64,000 nt of DNA, taken from the NCBI RefSeq assembly GCF_039544305.1, contig NZ_BAABLK010000027.1:62001-126000 (forward strand). The letters run 5' to 3'. Below the pieces are notes generated by a model. It was not told where the DNA came from and searched no databases. It worked only from the letters and a program-made list of their open reading frames with translations. A program made the position numbers and the translations under genes. This document shows positions 45,264 through 54,546 of this stretch, piece after piece. Position 1 is the stretch's first letter, and each line of letters begins with the position of its first letter. This DNA comes from Paeniglutamicibacter antarcticus_C (GTDB lineage: Bacteria; Actinomycetota; Actinomycetes; Actinomycetales; Micrococcaceae).

Positions 45264-47192
45264 CTACCACTGCGACTTCACTCCCGGCCCCGGGGTAAAG
45301 ATCGCCAGCCCGTCCTCGTCCAGGGGCACCCCGTCGAATCCGGCGCGCAGGCAGTCGATGAAGTGCTTGGCCCGGATATTGAGCTTGGAGACCCCACCCT
45401 CCTCGACCTGCAACCTGCCCTTGGTGACCAGCACCCCCAGGTCCGAACCGTGCCACCGGTAGTCTCCGGGGCCGTGGATGCGCAGGAAGAACGCCTCGGA
45501 CTCGTTCTGCAGCATATGCCAGTCAAGCGCGGCCCGGTTGAAGACCATCGCCCCGCTGGAATCGAGGTAGTACTGGCCCGTGGCGGGGGTTTGGGTGAGC
45601 TGCTGGACGACGTCGGAGTTTTCCTTGATGATCATCTGGCTCCACACATCGGCACCGGAGAGCGCTTCCCAGCGTTCGGTGATCTCGTCGATATCCAGCT
45701 CGAATTCCACGTCCATGTACTCAAGCAGGTGGAACAGGAAAAGCGGGACATCCGCATAGGCTCCGGCGGTCACGTTGGTGATGGCCGAGGCGCCGGAAAT
45801 CCTCGGGTTAAGCTCGCCCAGGTAGACCTCGTCGGTGTCCAGGTCCACCAGCACATCGACCTCGAAGAACCCGCGGTAGCCCTCGGAGGAGAGTCCGTCG
45901 CCCATGGCCTTGACCAGCTCCATGGCCCGGGTGCGCTGGGTTGCCGAGAGCACCTCAGGGTGCATCTCGTTGCCGCACCAACCTCCGGGGTACGGAGTGA
46001 GTTCGCTGTATCCGGCCAGCTCGGTGAGGAACGGCCCGACGAGGGTACCGGAGCGTGTCAGTACGGCCTCGACGGCCACCGGCAAGTTCTTGATCCTGCG
46101 CATCACCTTGATGTCATCGCCGATGATGTCTTCGCAGTGGTTGTCCCATTCCGCTTCGTTGGAGATGAAGAAGGTGGTCTTGCCCGAGTCTCCGTAGGGG
46201 GTTTGGACAACCAGGTTTTTACCCAGGGACGCCGCATCGGCATCGGCGCGCAGCGCGGCGTACGTGCTTCCCTTGCTGAGCACGTTCGGAACGCTGGGGA
46301 CCCCGAAATCGTTTCCGAGCTTGGTGGTGACCATCTTTGAATCGAGGCGGTGGCGCAGTTCCGCGGCCGGCAGGATCAGGTCGTAGCCCAGCTCGCGGCA
46401 GATGCGTTCGGTCTCCTCGTTGAAGAAGACCATGGCGACCTTGGGTCGCACCCCCGGGCGCACGTTCAGGTTCATCCGTGCCCTGACCTCGGCATTGAGC
46501 AGCAGCCAGTTGTTGATGTCCTCGCCGGACTCGAATTCCACGTAGGGCTTGTTGACCGGGGTGAAGACGCGCGGGTGCGCCCCGTCCCAGGAGTCGTAGT
46601 AGCTGATGTAGGAGAAGTTTCGTACCCAACGGTCAAGCCCCAGCAAGTTGAACGGGGTGGCGCCAATGAAGAAGATCGGCACGTTGTTGGTGCGGAAGAA
46701 ATGGCGCAGCTCGGAGATGTTACGCACCGTGTGCTGCACCGCCGTGGGCGGGGCTTCGGTGGCGAAGGCGGCATCCGTGCCGATGGTGGCCTCGGGTGCT
46801 TCCGGGCCTGTGGGTGTAGCGCGCGGCATGACCGGTTCGGTGGCGGCCGGTTCGGTCGCCGTGGGATCGGGAGCCACCGAGGGCGTCGACGCCGGTGCTG
46901 CCATCGTTTCGGGAGAGGTGGGGGCTGCGGTCTTCTTCGCCTCGGCAGGTTTGGTTGCGGCCGCCGCCGTCTTGGATTTCGGTGCCGTCGTGGCGGGGAC
47001 CGATTTCCGCGGGGCTGGCGCCTTAGCCTTGGGCGTGCTTGCCGTGGCGGTTTTCTTGCCCTTCGCGGTTTTGGCCGGCTCAGGTTTCTTGCCCGCAGGC
47101 TCCTTCATAGCAGCGGACTTGGCCGCCAACGTCTTGTTGGTCTTGGCCGGCTGAACAACTTCTTTGCTGGCGTCCGTGGCACGTTCGGGCAT
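45264..47192 (-). CDS. ATP-grasp ligase (biotin carboxylase-like) with Lys/Ala/Pro-rich N-terminal tail
   Basis: A 642-residue protein. Residues 1 to about 150 are a low-complexity, Lys/Ala/Pro/Thr-rich tail resembling histone H1 tails (for example PAKTAKGKKTATASTPKAK). An ordered region then begins at VRNISELRHFFRTNN. The ATP-grasp fold shows FGVPSVPN, LVVQTPYGDSGKTTFFI, the EVDVLVD strand and the metal-binding GELNPRISGASAITN. Enzymes of this group form acyl-phosphate intermediates and join carboxylates to amines. No biotin-carrier partner is present. ATG 47192 has AAGGAG upstream. First gene of the minus-strand operon. Confidence 0.82.
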   Translation of the reverse strand: MPERATDASKEVVQPAKTNKTLAAKSAAMKEPAGKKPEPAKTAKGKKTATASTPKAKAPAPRKSVPATTAPKSKTAAAATKPAEAKKTAAPTSPETMAAPASTPSVAPDPTATEPAATEPVMPRATPTGPEAPEATIGTDAAFATEAPPTAVQHTVRNISELRHFFRTNNVPIFFIGATPFNLLGLDRWVRNFSYISYYDSWDGAHPRVFTPVNKPYVEFESGEDINNWLLLNAEVRARMNLNVRPGVRPKVAMVFFNEETERICRELGYDLILPAAELRHRLDSKMVTTKLGNDFGVPSVPNVLSKGSTYAALRADADAASLGKNLVVQTPYGDSGKTTFFISNEAEWDNHCEDIIGDDIKVMRRIKNLPVAVEAVLTRSGTLVGPFLTELAGYSELTPYPGGWCGNEMHPEVLSATQRTRAMELVKAMGDGLSSEGYRGFFEVDVLVDLDTDEVYLGELNPRISGASAITNVTAGAYADVPLFLFHLLEYMDVEFELDIDEITERWEALSGADVWSQMIIKENSDVVQQLTQTPATGQYYLDSSGAMVFNRAALDWHMLQNESEAFFLRIHGPGDYRWHGSDLGVLVTKGRLQVEEGGVSKLNIRAKHFIDCLRAGFDGVPLDEDGLAIFTPGPGVKSQW

Positions 47193-47436
47193 CGTCTTGC
47201 TCCTTACCTCGGGACGAGGCGGAAGCCTGCAGAGAAGACCCAAACCGTGTGCAGGGACCCCAAAGCCCGAACCCCAGAGGGAAGCTCCCGAAACGCCCTG
47301 CAGCAAGGTGGGCACCAATCCCCCTGGCTGGTACGCGGCAGTGCCGCGGACCAACCACTTCGGATCCACCATGTCCATTCTTCAAGTCCAGCCAACCTAC
47401 TGTGCTTCCGCTGAGGGTGCACACACCTCGTGCTTC

Positions 47437-47450
47437 GTGACGAACGTCAC
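47437..47450. promoter_or_regulatory. 14-bp perfect palindrome upstream of the ATP-grasp operon
   Basis: GTGACGAACGTCAC is a perfect inverted repeat, about 245 bases upstream of the ATP-grasp start. It is a candidate regulator site for that operon. The rest of 47193-47941 contains no recognisable gene. Confidence 0.35.
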
Positions 47451-47941
47451 TATTGTGCGGTTTGGGGTTGAACCATGGATTCGCGGGGCCCCGGCGGCGG
47501 CGCAAGCGTTCTCCGGTTGCGCAGAAGCGCCCAGTGCAGATGTTGGCACGTACTCTACATAAACCGACGTTGACATGAGTCCGTATGATTTTCTGGAGAC
47601 CTCCCCCCGGATGCTTCCGCCGGTTCCGCTCGAGTTTCCGGATGGTGGATGTTCACCGGCGATGAGTGTCTTCACAGTGCCTTGGCGGAGCGGGGAGCGG
47701 CCCGATTGTTACCGCTGCTATTCGACCGGTTGACTCCGGTGCGCCCGGCACGTAAGCGCGACCGGGGAGCGCCCGTTTTGGCGCGGGCCCGGGTCCCCAT
47801 GGCACCAGGGAGTGACGGGTGCCTGTGTCGGCCGATGAACGCGGCGCCTGCGGAGGCGCTGGCCGAAGGAACGGAGACCAGGTGCGCGGTTGCACCGTCT
47901 CGATACGACCACCCGCGTGCGCTTCCGGCACCAAGACGAAG

Positions 47942-48526
47942 TCAGGCGGGATCCCTAAGATCGAGCAATATCTCATTGTGCCGGAGGAACCACGGTTTGA
48001 ATGGCGGATCAAACCTTGCAAAACGCGGTGTCCCCACGGTAACGAGTTCTTCGGACCTCACGGCGATCCTGAGTGTCTGAAGGTGCTTCTGGTAGCTTGC
48101 CGAGCTCCAGCGCCCACCGAAGCTGATGACCGCAGCAAGGCTCTCGGGCACCACTCGCAACTGGACTTTCGGGTTGGTGGGCTCCGGGGCGTTCTCGAGG
48201 GTGAAGCCTTCAGGCAAGACAAAAGCCACCCGGAAACTCGATGTGCCATGGTCATCGCCTGGTTCCCCGTTCCCCTGCTGCACGACCGGTGCCGTCATCG
48301 AGATCTTTTCTGCGGCGTCATCCTGAACCACCGGTGCTGTCATCGAAACCTTCCGGCTCGCACGGTTCTCTCCACTGATGTAAGCAAACAGGCAGCGGAA
48401 CGCCCGGTTGCCGGCTTCCTCAAAGGTGCCCTCCGTGATGACCTCCGCCAACATGTGCTCGGGATACCGGCGTACCTCGAAATCATCATGGCTTTGCACT
48501 ATCGCGTAGGGCTGTTGCTCGGTCAT
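47942..48526 (-). CDS. SOUL heme-binding family protein
   Basis: A 194-residue SOUL/HBP-domain protein. Typical segments are the N-terminal YAIVQSHDDFEVRRYPEHMLAEV, AFRCLFAYISGENR, the doubled VSMTAPVV / ISMTAPVV hallmark (about residues 61-83), and SFRVAFVLPEGF with the C-terminal PWFLRHNEILLDL. Bacterial members may bind heme or porphyrin; their role is not settled. No signal peptide. It appears as a single gene. AGGAG lies a little far (about 12 bases) from the ATG. Confidence 0.88.
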   Translation of the reverse strand: MTEQQPYAIVQSHDDFEVRRYPEHMLAEVITEGTFEEAGNRAFRCLFAYISGENRASRKVSMTAPVVQDDAAEKISMTAPVVQQGNGEPGDDHGTSSFRVAFVLPEGFTLENAPEPTNPKVQLRVVPESLAAVISFGGRWSSASYQKHLQTLRIAVRSEELVTVGTPRFARFDPPFKPWFLRHNEILLDLRDPA

Positions 48527-48631
48527 GCCACCACGCTACTCCTGCAGGACCCCTGGCGGCATCGGTATGGCACCCCGGAATCCGGGATTCCCGGGAAGCG
48601 GAGCCAACGGGGGCCGCCTGCGGTGCGGGAC

Positions 48632-51600
48632 TCAGGTGCTCAAGCGCAGCCGCAGGGTCCGCACCTCGAACGCGCCCAGTGCCAGTTCAACCCTTCCGTC
48701 GATGCGGTCCAGGAGGTCCGCGCTGGTGTGGGGGGCGCCGGACAGTGGATCTTCGAGCAGCGAGACGGTTGACACCGACTCGACGTCGGCGTTGATGCCA
48801 AGGGTGCCGCTGGCGCGACGCCCGAGGGATTCGTAGAGACGCACAATGACGTCCCCGCTGCGGTCGGCAGCGAGCTTCACCACCGAGAGCAGCAACCCCT
48901 CGCCTTGAAGGTCCACCAGCGGGTCGAAGCCATGCGCGCCGCAGACCACGCGCTGTGCCGCGTTCATCAGGATCCCGGCCTCGGTGGCCGATGCGGTGTC
49001 CGCGCCGACCAGTAACCCGTAGCGATGGGTTTGTTCCCCCTGGTCGGTGTGCGGGTCGGGGAAGCGCGGGGCGCGCAGCAGCGAAAGGCGGGCGGTGGTG
49101 GTGGTGCGGGCATTCTCCACCTCGCGGGTGACGTCGAAGCCGTAGATCGAGTCGTTGATCAGGGCGGCGCCGAAGCCGGGCTCCTCCAGAAGCACGAAGC
49201 GGTGCATCGAGGTCTCGAACTTGGCCGCTTCCCAGCTGGTGTTCACATGGGTGGGACGCCGGTGGTATCCGAACTGAGTTTCGGCAATCGACTGCTCGGC
49301 GCGGATATCCAGCGGGAAGGACACCTTGAGGAACTTCTCAGTTTCCCGCCAGTTGGTGTGCTGGACGATCTTGAGCATCCGCGAGCCAGGGCAGAGCACC
49401 AGTTCCTGGGTGAGGGTGGAGTTCGAGAAGCTGCGCGCCACGGTGAGCCTTGCTGAGCCGTCGGGATCGGTGGACAGCGAGATCGCGTCCACGTCGCGCA
49501 GGTCGGTGGCGCGGTTGCGGTAGAAGGCGTCGACATCCCAGGCGTCCCACTTGTTGGGGAAGTCCTGATGCAGTTGCAGCAGGTTCCCGTGTTGGCCCGG
49601 GGCGATGGCGTCCCTGCCGGTGGACAGGTCGATGGCGGAGGAGATCAGCCCGTTGGACGTGATCCGGATGGCGATGAGCCCGTTGTCCAGTTCGAAGCCC
49701 TCGGGCTGCTGCCTCGCGTCCACCGCGGGGCCCGGTGTTCCAAGCCCGGACAGGGGAAGGGACCCGCCGGGCGGGACTCCGTTGCGGGTGCTGGCGGCGG
49801 GGTTCAGGACAAAATACGTGGCCCCGGAGCCCAGGAGCGAAGCGTGCGCGGCGGCGATGATGGATTCGGCGGTGGCGATGATGCGCTCATATTCGGCCAC
49901 GACCTCACGGTGTACCCAGGCGATGGAGGTCCCGGGAAGGATGTCGTGGAACTGGTGAAGCAGCACGCTCTCCCACAATGCGTCGAGCTCTTGATGCGGA
50001 TAGCCAAAGCCGGTGCGCACTGCCGCGGTGGCGGCCCAGAGCTCGGCTTCAACCAGCAGGTGCTCGCTGCGCCGGTTCCCTTCCTTGGTCCGGTGCTGGG
50101 AGGTGAGCGTGGCGCGGTGCAGCTCCAGGTAGAGTTCCCCGACCCAGACCGGGGGATCGGGCATTTCGGTTCCGGTGCGCTTGAAGAACGCGTCGGGGTG
50201 TTCCCATTCGACCCTCGCGCTGCCCTCGAGGTTGGCCAGGCGCCTTGCCTTGTCCGCCATCTCCCGGGTGGTGCCGCCTCCGCCGTCTCCCCACCCCACC
50301 GGGGCGATGGAACCGGTCGCCCGGCGTGACTCGCGGAACTGGCGTGAGGCCAGCGCGACCTCGTGGCCGGATAGCTGAGAGTTGTAGGTATCCATCGGAG
50401 GGAAGTGGGTGGGAATGCGGGAACCGTCGATTCCTTCCCAGTCGAAGCTGTGGTGCGGGAAGATGTTGGTCTGGTTCCAGGATATTTTTTGGGTGAAGAA
50501 CCAATCAAGCCCTGCCCGGCGCATGATCTGTGGCAACGCGGGGGAGTAGCCGAAGGAATCCGGGAGCCATGCTCCGTGGCAGGTGATCCCGAACTCCTCT
50601 TCGAAGAAGCGTTGCCCGTGCAAGAACTGCCGCACCAGGGATTCACCCGAGGGCATCACGGTGTCGGACTCGACCCACATGCCGCCCAACGGCACAAAGC
50701 GTGAGTCGGAAACTGCCTGCTTCACCCGCCCAAAGAGCGTGGGACGGTGCTCCTTGAGCCACTTGTATTGCTGGGCGCTAGACATGCCGTAAATGAATTC
50801 GGGGTCGGCATCGAGCAGCTCGAGCATCGAGGAGGTGGTGCGGGCGACCTTGCGGACCGTCTCCCGGATCGGCCAGAGCCACGCGGAATCGATGTGTGCG
50901 TGTCCGATGGCGGCGAGCCTGTGGGCGCTTGCCCCGGCCGGCTGCGCGAGGATCGGGGCCAGTACGGCGCGGGCCGCCGCGGAGGTCGCCCCGATGCGCG
51001 TCAGGTCAAGGACGTCCAACGCGTCGTCAAGGCCCTGCAGGATGCGCGCACGGCGCGGGCCTTCGGGCAGCTCGGCCTGGAGCTCAAGCAGCACCTCGAT
51101 ATCCAGCGACAGCTCGTACACCGCGGTGTCCCGGACGGCCAGGTCCATGGCCCCGGTGGTGTAGAGCGGCCTGGGCGAGGAGGTGAGGATGTCTCCCTCG
51201 TCTGTGGGCAGGAACGGGTGGTGCTCCAGCAGCACCGGATTGGACGCAGCCTCGATGAAGAACTCAACCGACTCCCCGCCCTCGGCGGATTCGGCGACCG
51301 GAACCCACTGGTTGCGCGGGTTGATCGACTTCACCGTATGCCCGTCGCGGCGGTGGACCAGGCCTTCGCATTGGAAGCCGGTCATTGAGGGGTCGAACCC
51401 GAGGTCGATGAGAGCCTCGACCCGCTTGCCTGCCCAGTCGGCGGGCACTTCGCCGCGGACCCGGAACCATGTGGTTCCCCAGGCAGGGCCCCATGGCGTG
51501 CCGACGCTGTACGGGGCATAACCCAGGCCCATGGCCTCGGCCGGGTCGATGGGCTCTGCGGGAAGCTGGTGCGAAGCAACCTCCAGGGCGGCGCGGAAGG

Positions 51601-51676
51601 GGTAGATGGCAGGGAGGATGCGTTCGTCCAGGACCCGCCGGGCGCGTGCGGTGCTCAGTGCTGTGTCGTCGTGCAT
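48632..51676 (-). CDS. Alpha-mannosidase (GH38)
   Basis: A 1014-residue class II alpha-mannosidase. The zinc-binding GHAHIDSAWLWPIRET begins the catalytic domain (about residue 260); the nucleophile Asp is in AWLPDSFGYSPALPQIM, and FTQKISWNQTN and HFPPMDTYN are typical active-site segments. The central three-helix domain and C-terminal beta-sandwiches complete the fold. No signal peptide, so it likely acts inside the cell on imported mannosides or glycan pieces. Divergent from a BadF/GlcNAc-kinase-like gene, which suggests a joint role in glycan breakdown. Confidence 0.93.
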   Translation of the reverse strand: MHDDTALSTARARRVLDERILPAIYPFRAALEVASHQLPAEPIDPAEAMGLGYAPYSVGTPWGPAWGTTWFRVRGEVPADWAGKRVEALIDLGFDPSMTGFQCEGLVHRRDGHTVKSINPRNQWVPVAESAEGGESVEFFIEAASNPVLLEHHPFLPTDEGDILTSSPRPLYTTGAMDLAVRDTAVYELSLDIEVLLELQAELPEGPRRARILQGLDDALDVLDLTRIGATSAAARAVLAPILAQPAGASAHRLAAIGHAHIDSAWLWPIRETVRKVARTTSSMLELLDADPEFIYGMSSAQQYKWLKEHRPTLFGRVKQAVSDSRFVPLGGMWVESDTVMPSGESLVRQFLHGQRFFEEEFGITCHGAWLPDSFGYSPALPQIMRRAGLDWFFTQKISWNQTNIFPHHSFDWEGIDGSRIPTHFPPMDTYNSQLSGHEVALASRQFRESRRATGSIAPVGWGDGGGGTTREMADKARRLANLEGSARVEWEHPDAFFKRTGTEMPDPPVWVGELYLELHRATLTSQHRTKEGNRRSEHLLVEAELWAATAAVRTGFGYPHQELDALWESVLLHQFHDILPGTSIAWVHREVVAEYERIIATAESIIAAAHASLLGSGATYFVLNPAASTRNGVPPGGSLPLSGLGTPGPAVDARQQPEGFELDNGLIAIRITSNGLISSAIDLSTGRDAIAPGQHGNLLQLHQDFPNKWDAWDVDAFYRNRATDLRDVDAISLSTDPDGSARLTVARSFSNSTLTQELVLCPGSRMLKIVQHTNWRETEKFLKVSFPLDIRAEQSIAETQFGYHRRPTHVNTSWEAAKFETSMHRFVLLEEPGFGAALINDSIYGFDVTREVENARTTTTARLSLLRAPRFPDPHTDQGEQTHRYGLLVGADTASATEAGILMNAAQRVVCGAHGFDPLVDLQGEGLLLSVVKLAADRSGDVIVRLYESLGRRASGTLGINADVESVSTVSLLEDPLSGAPHTSADLLDRIDGRVELALGAFEVRTLRLRLST

Positions 51677-51737
51677 GGATGCCTTTCACAAGTTCGTTCG
51701 ACTTCCGGGGTAGCGCTGATGTCGCCGGTGACTAAGA

Positions 51738-51743
51738 ACTATA
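51738..51743 (-). promoter_or_regulatory. Possible -10 of the alpha-mannosidase gene
   Basis: On the minus strand TATAGT lies about 62 bases upstream of the mannosidase ATG in the 305-base divergent gap. No good -35 hexamer accompanies it. The remainder of 51677-51981 holds no gene. Confidence 0.35.
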
Positions 51744-51981
51744 CGATTCCAAGGAAAATGTATGAGGATGAAGCACCACCTTTGGGCCAACACTAGCGGA
51801 GACAGGTTCGATGGCTTGGGGAAAACTGCAGCGAGTCGCGGACCATGGCGCACCGTGTGCCCGGGCCTCAAGGCGCCAGCGGATCGTTGTTCGGTGATGT
51901 AATGGTGGCCGGCTTGGATGCGTGATCCGGCTCCTGAACATGGGGGCCGGTGGTGCAATTGAAAAACGACAGAAGGAAACC

Positions 51982-52884
51982 ATGACCCCTCGGCGGAGTG
52001 AAGCCAGCACACTGGTCGGCTTGGATATCGGCGGCACCAAGACCCACGCGATGAGTTGGAAAGGCGGAGTTGTCGTTGCCGAGGCCACTGCCGGCAGCGC
52101 CAATATCCAGAACGTCAGCCTCGTCGAGGCCAGGGCCAGTATTGCGCAGGTTTTCCAGGAACTCGATGCCGGAGCGATCGACCGCGTGGTGGCCGGCGCC
52201 GGCGGCATCGACACCGAGCAGGACGCCGAGCGGCTGCGTGCGATGATCGCCCTCCACGCACCGAATGCCCTGATCCAGGTGGTCCACGATTCACGGCTCA
52301 TCCTTGCCGCAGGAGGGGCCGCGGCAGGGATGGCAGTGATCCTGGGCACCGGTTCGGCGGTCTGGGGGATCAACGTTGCGGGGCAGGAAGCGCGTGCCGG
52401 CGGCTGGGGCTACCTGCTGGGGGATGAGGGAAGCGGCTACTGGATGGGCCGGGAAGCGGTGCGCAGCACATTGCGCGTTTTCAACCGCGAAGAACCCCCT
52501 GGTGAACTTGCCCGGCTCGTGCTCGAAGCCAACAATGTGTCCTCGCCCGATGAACTGATCGGGCTTTTCCACGGGCCCACCGGCAGGCGTTATTGGGCCC
52601 AGCAGGCGTCGTTGGTCTTCGCCGCCCACGCGCATACAGATCCCCAGGCCGCAGGGATCATCGATGCGGCAGTCGGCTATGTTCTCGAGGCGCTTGGCGA
52701 TGTCTCGAAAATCCTGGCCATCAAGGGCCCCGTGGTCATCGGAGGAGGCCTGGGAGCCAACGAGCCGGTCTACCAGCAACGATTGAGGACGGCGCTATCG
52801 GCCTGGGGATTGGAAGACCTCCGCTTCCTTGACGTGGACCCGGTGCTCGGTGCGCTCTTTCTCGCAGGAGAACCGGATTCCTGA
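51982..52884 (+). CDS. BadF/BadG/BcrA/BcrD-type kinase, N-acetylglucosamine kinase-like
   Basis: A 300-residue ASKHA-fold kinase. Phosphate-1 motif LVGLDIGGTKTHA (about residues 11-23), VHDSRLILAAGG, phosphate-2 GMAVILGTGSAVWG and GDEGSGYWMGREAV, then VVIGGGLGANEPVY in the adenosine site. The family includes N-acetylglucosamine kinases and ATPases of 2-hydroxyacyl dehydratases; without a dehydratase nearby, a sugar kinase is favoured. ATG 51982 has AAGGAAA upstream; an ATG 60 bases earlier is less likely. Divergent from the GH38 gene. Confidence 0.8.
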   Translation: MTPRRSEASTLVGLDIGGTKTHAMSWKGGVVVAEATAGSANIQNVSLVEARASIAQVFQELDAGAIDRVVAGAGGIDTEQDAERLRAMIALHAPNALIQVVHDSRLILAAGGAAAGMAVILGTGSAVWGINVAGQEARAGGWGYLLGDEGSGYWMGREAVRSTLRVFNREEPPGELARLVLEANNVSSPDELIGLFHGPTGRRYWAQQASLVFAAHAHTDPQAAGIIDAAVGYVLEALGDVSKILAIKGPVVIGGGLGANEPVYQQRLRTALSAWGLEDLRFLDVDPVLGALFLAGEPDS

Positions 52885-52989
52885 GGGCATGGCGCATCAA
52901 GAAAATGACCGCCGACGGTGGTGGCGCACGGTGAAAAACGGCGTGCGTGGTGAAGACTGGGGATACCCGTTTACGAAAGCAGGAAACCC

Positions 52990-53256
52990 ATGATCCACCT
53001 CAAGCAGGACTCCGACGGAAATGTCCGGATGCCCAAACGTTTTCCCCGGACGGTGGACATCACCGTCACCTTCGCCGATGGAACCCAAGAAGTGGTTAAG
53101 GGGAGCACGATGAACGAGCACTACGATGCGGCACTGGCCAACTACAGGTTACAAAACAACCTCGATGCCAAGGGTTTTTCGCGCTCGCCGGCCACCAACA
53201 TCCACCGCAAGAACGCAGTGGGCTTCGTTCCGGTATCACCGGGGCTGTCCGAGTAG
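52990..53256 (+). CDS. Small hypothetical protein
   Basis: An 88-residue protein with no family I recognise. The N-terminal half (MIHLKQDSDGNVRMPKRFP and VDITVTFADGTQEVV) looks like a small beta-rich fold; the second half is polar with NEHYDAALANYRLQNNLDAKGF. ATG 52990 has AAGCAGGA upstream at fitting spacing. It lies 105 bases after the kinase gene and is followed by a hairpin. Confidence 0.6.
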   Translation: MIHLKQDSDGNVRMPKRFPRTVDITVTFADGTQEVVKGSTMNEHYDAALANYRLQNNLDAKGFSRSPATNIHRKNAVGFVPVSPGLSE

Positions 53257-53267
53257 CCACAACTTTT

Positions 53268-53304
53268 GGTTTCCTGCCTGCAACTGCGGAAAAGACAGGA
53301 AACC
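53268..53304. terminator. Hairpin between convergent genes
   Basis: GGTTTCCTG (53268-53276) and CAGGAAACC (53296-53304) are perfect 9-base arms around a 19-base loop, between the stop codons of the small protein and the alpha/beta hydrolase. Probably bidirectional; no long T-run. Confidence 0.5.
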
Positions 53305-53310
53305 CCCAGA

Positions 53311-54282
53311 TTATTTCGCTAGTGATCGCACGAATGCGAGACTGGCTTCGGAGATCTGCTCACGTGCGAAATCACGTGAAATCGTTGGCTTTCCGTCGCC
53401 TGGTTGCGGGCCATAGTCTCCGAAGTCGGCGTGTGATCCGCCCTTGATTACTGTGAAGAGCGAGCCACCGGGCATTCTCGGCTTGGAGTCGTTGACCTTT
53501 ACCAGGGTGGCCAACCCGTCTTGCGATCCTGATATTGAAAGCGTTGGCAGGTCCAAAGCGCTCATATCCGTTGACGGGTAGGAAGCATAGAACAACAATC
53601 CCGCGGACGGGTCGTTGGCTGCCCGGGCAAAGGTCTCCGCGTTCATCGCCGCGACAACTCCGCCGAGTGAATGGCCTCCGAGCACCCAACGGTCCACCGG
53701 CCGGTGTTCTGCTCGCGCCGAGTCGAAGGCACCTGTCGAGAGAAAAGCGATGCCGAAGGGTTGTTTCGGAATGACAACCGTGAATCCATTTTCGGCCAGG
53801 GGCCGCAACACCGCGGCATAGGCCCTGGCATCGACACGGGCGCCAGGCTGGAAGAACACGCCGACCTCGCTGGTTGTCCCGGTCGGGGCCAATAAGATCT
53901 GTCCGGCGCTTTCGGTGACGGTGAGGTTCGCGTCGGAATCCATGGCCGACAAAGCGGGTTCGACGGCGGAGAACGGAACCAGCCACCAGGCAAGGCCGGC
54001 GACACCCAGCCAAGCCACTAGACCCACCATTCTCAAGGCCTTGAATCGACGACGCGGCACCGTGCGTTTGAGCCATGTCCGCAACGCCAGCACGGCGCCG
54101 GCAAGAAAAACGATGACGAGCAGCACCACGTAGGCCGGATGGCCATGAACCAACATGGATCCCGTGCGAAGTGCCGCCCAAGCCGTGATGGCCATACCGA
54201 GGCTGGCAACGATCCGCGTGAACCAAAGGAGGGCCGCATCGCTACGTGTGGGGATGAGGCTGGAAGCTCGTTTGTGTGCCAT
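53311..54282 (-). CDS. Membrane-anchored alpha/beta hydrolase
   Basis: A 323-residue protein. Three hydrophobic helices occupy about the first 100 residues (for example LLWFTRIVASLGMAITAWAAL in part and AYVVLLVIVFLAGAVLAL). The hydrolase domain follows, with the nucleophile elbow GGHSLGG, acid in SGSQDGL and histidine in GGSHADFGDYG. This arrangement suggests an esterase or similar enzyme facing the cell exterior. ATG 54282 has AAGGAAG about 9 bases upstream; an earlier in-frame ATG at 54324 is possible. Substrate unknown. The minus-strand gene converges with the small protein. Confidence 0.78.
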   Translation of the reverse strand: MAHKRASSLIPTRSDAALLWFTRIVASLGMAITAWAALRTGSMLVHGHPAYVVLLVIVFLAGAVLALRTWLKRTVPRRRFKALRMVGLVAWLGVAGLAWWLVPFSAVEPALSAMDSDANLTVTESAGQILLAPTGTTSEVGVFFQPGARVDARAYAAVLRPLAENGFTVVIPKQPFGIAFLSTGAFDSARAEHRPVDRWVLGGHSLGGVVAAMNAETFARAANDPSAGLLFYASYPSTDMSALDLPTLSISGSQDGLATLVKVNDSKPRMPGGSLFTVIKGGSHADFGDYGPQPGDGKPTISRDFAREQISEASLAFVRSLAK

Positions 54283-54546
54283 GCTGCGGACTTCCTTCGA
54301 CGTGGAGTTACTGCGATTCCGCAACGGGGTGGGCTCTTGGAGAAATCGGTGGGTCTAGAGGCGGGTGCCGGATTCACCGAGCGTGCATGTTCCTTGACCT
54401 TAACACCTGTTCGAGGTCATGGAAGGTAAATACTGATCGAGAAACAAGGGAACTTGGAGTGTCGAGCGCCTCCGCCTCCTGCGGTGACAACCAAGTGGCA
54501 TTGGGGAAGCGCAGTAATTGGAGCAGCTCTCGGGTTTTCTGGTGGT

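Noticed and set aside
47569..47600. TTGACA on the plus strand as a promoter
   Set aside because: The only TATGAT-like hexamer is about 9 bases downstream, too close for a sigma-70 promoter, and no plus-strand gene follows.
47649..48080. Plus-strand ORF of about 143 codons
   Set aside because: Partly antisense to the SOUL gene, Arg/Pro-rich and without motifs.
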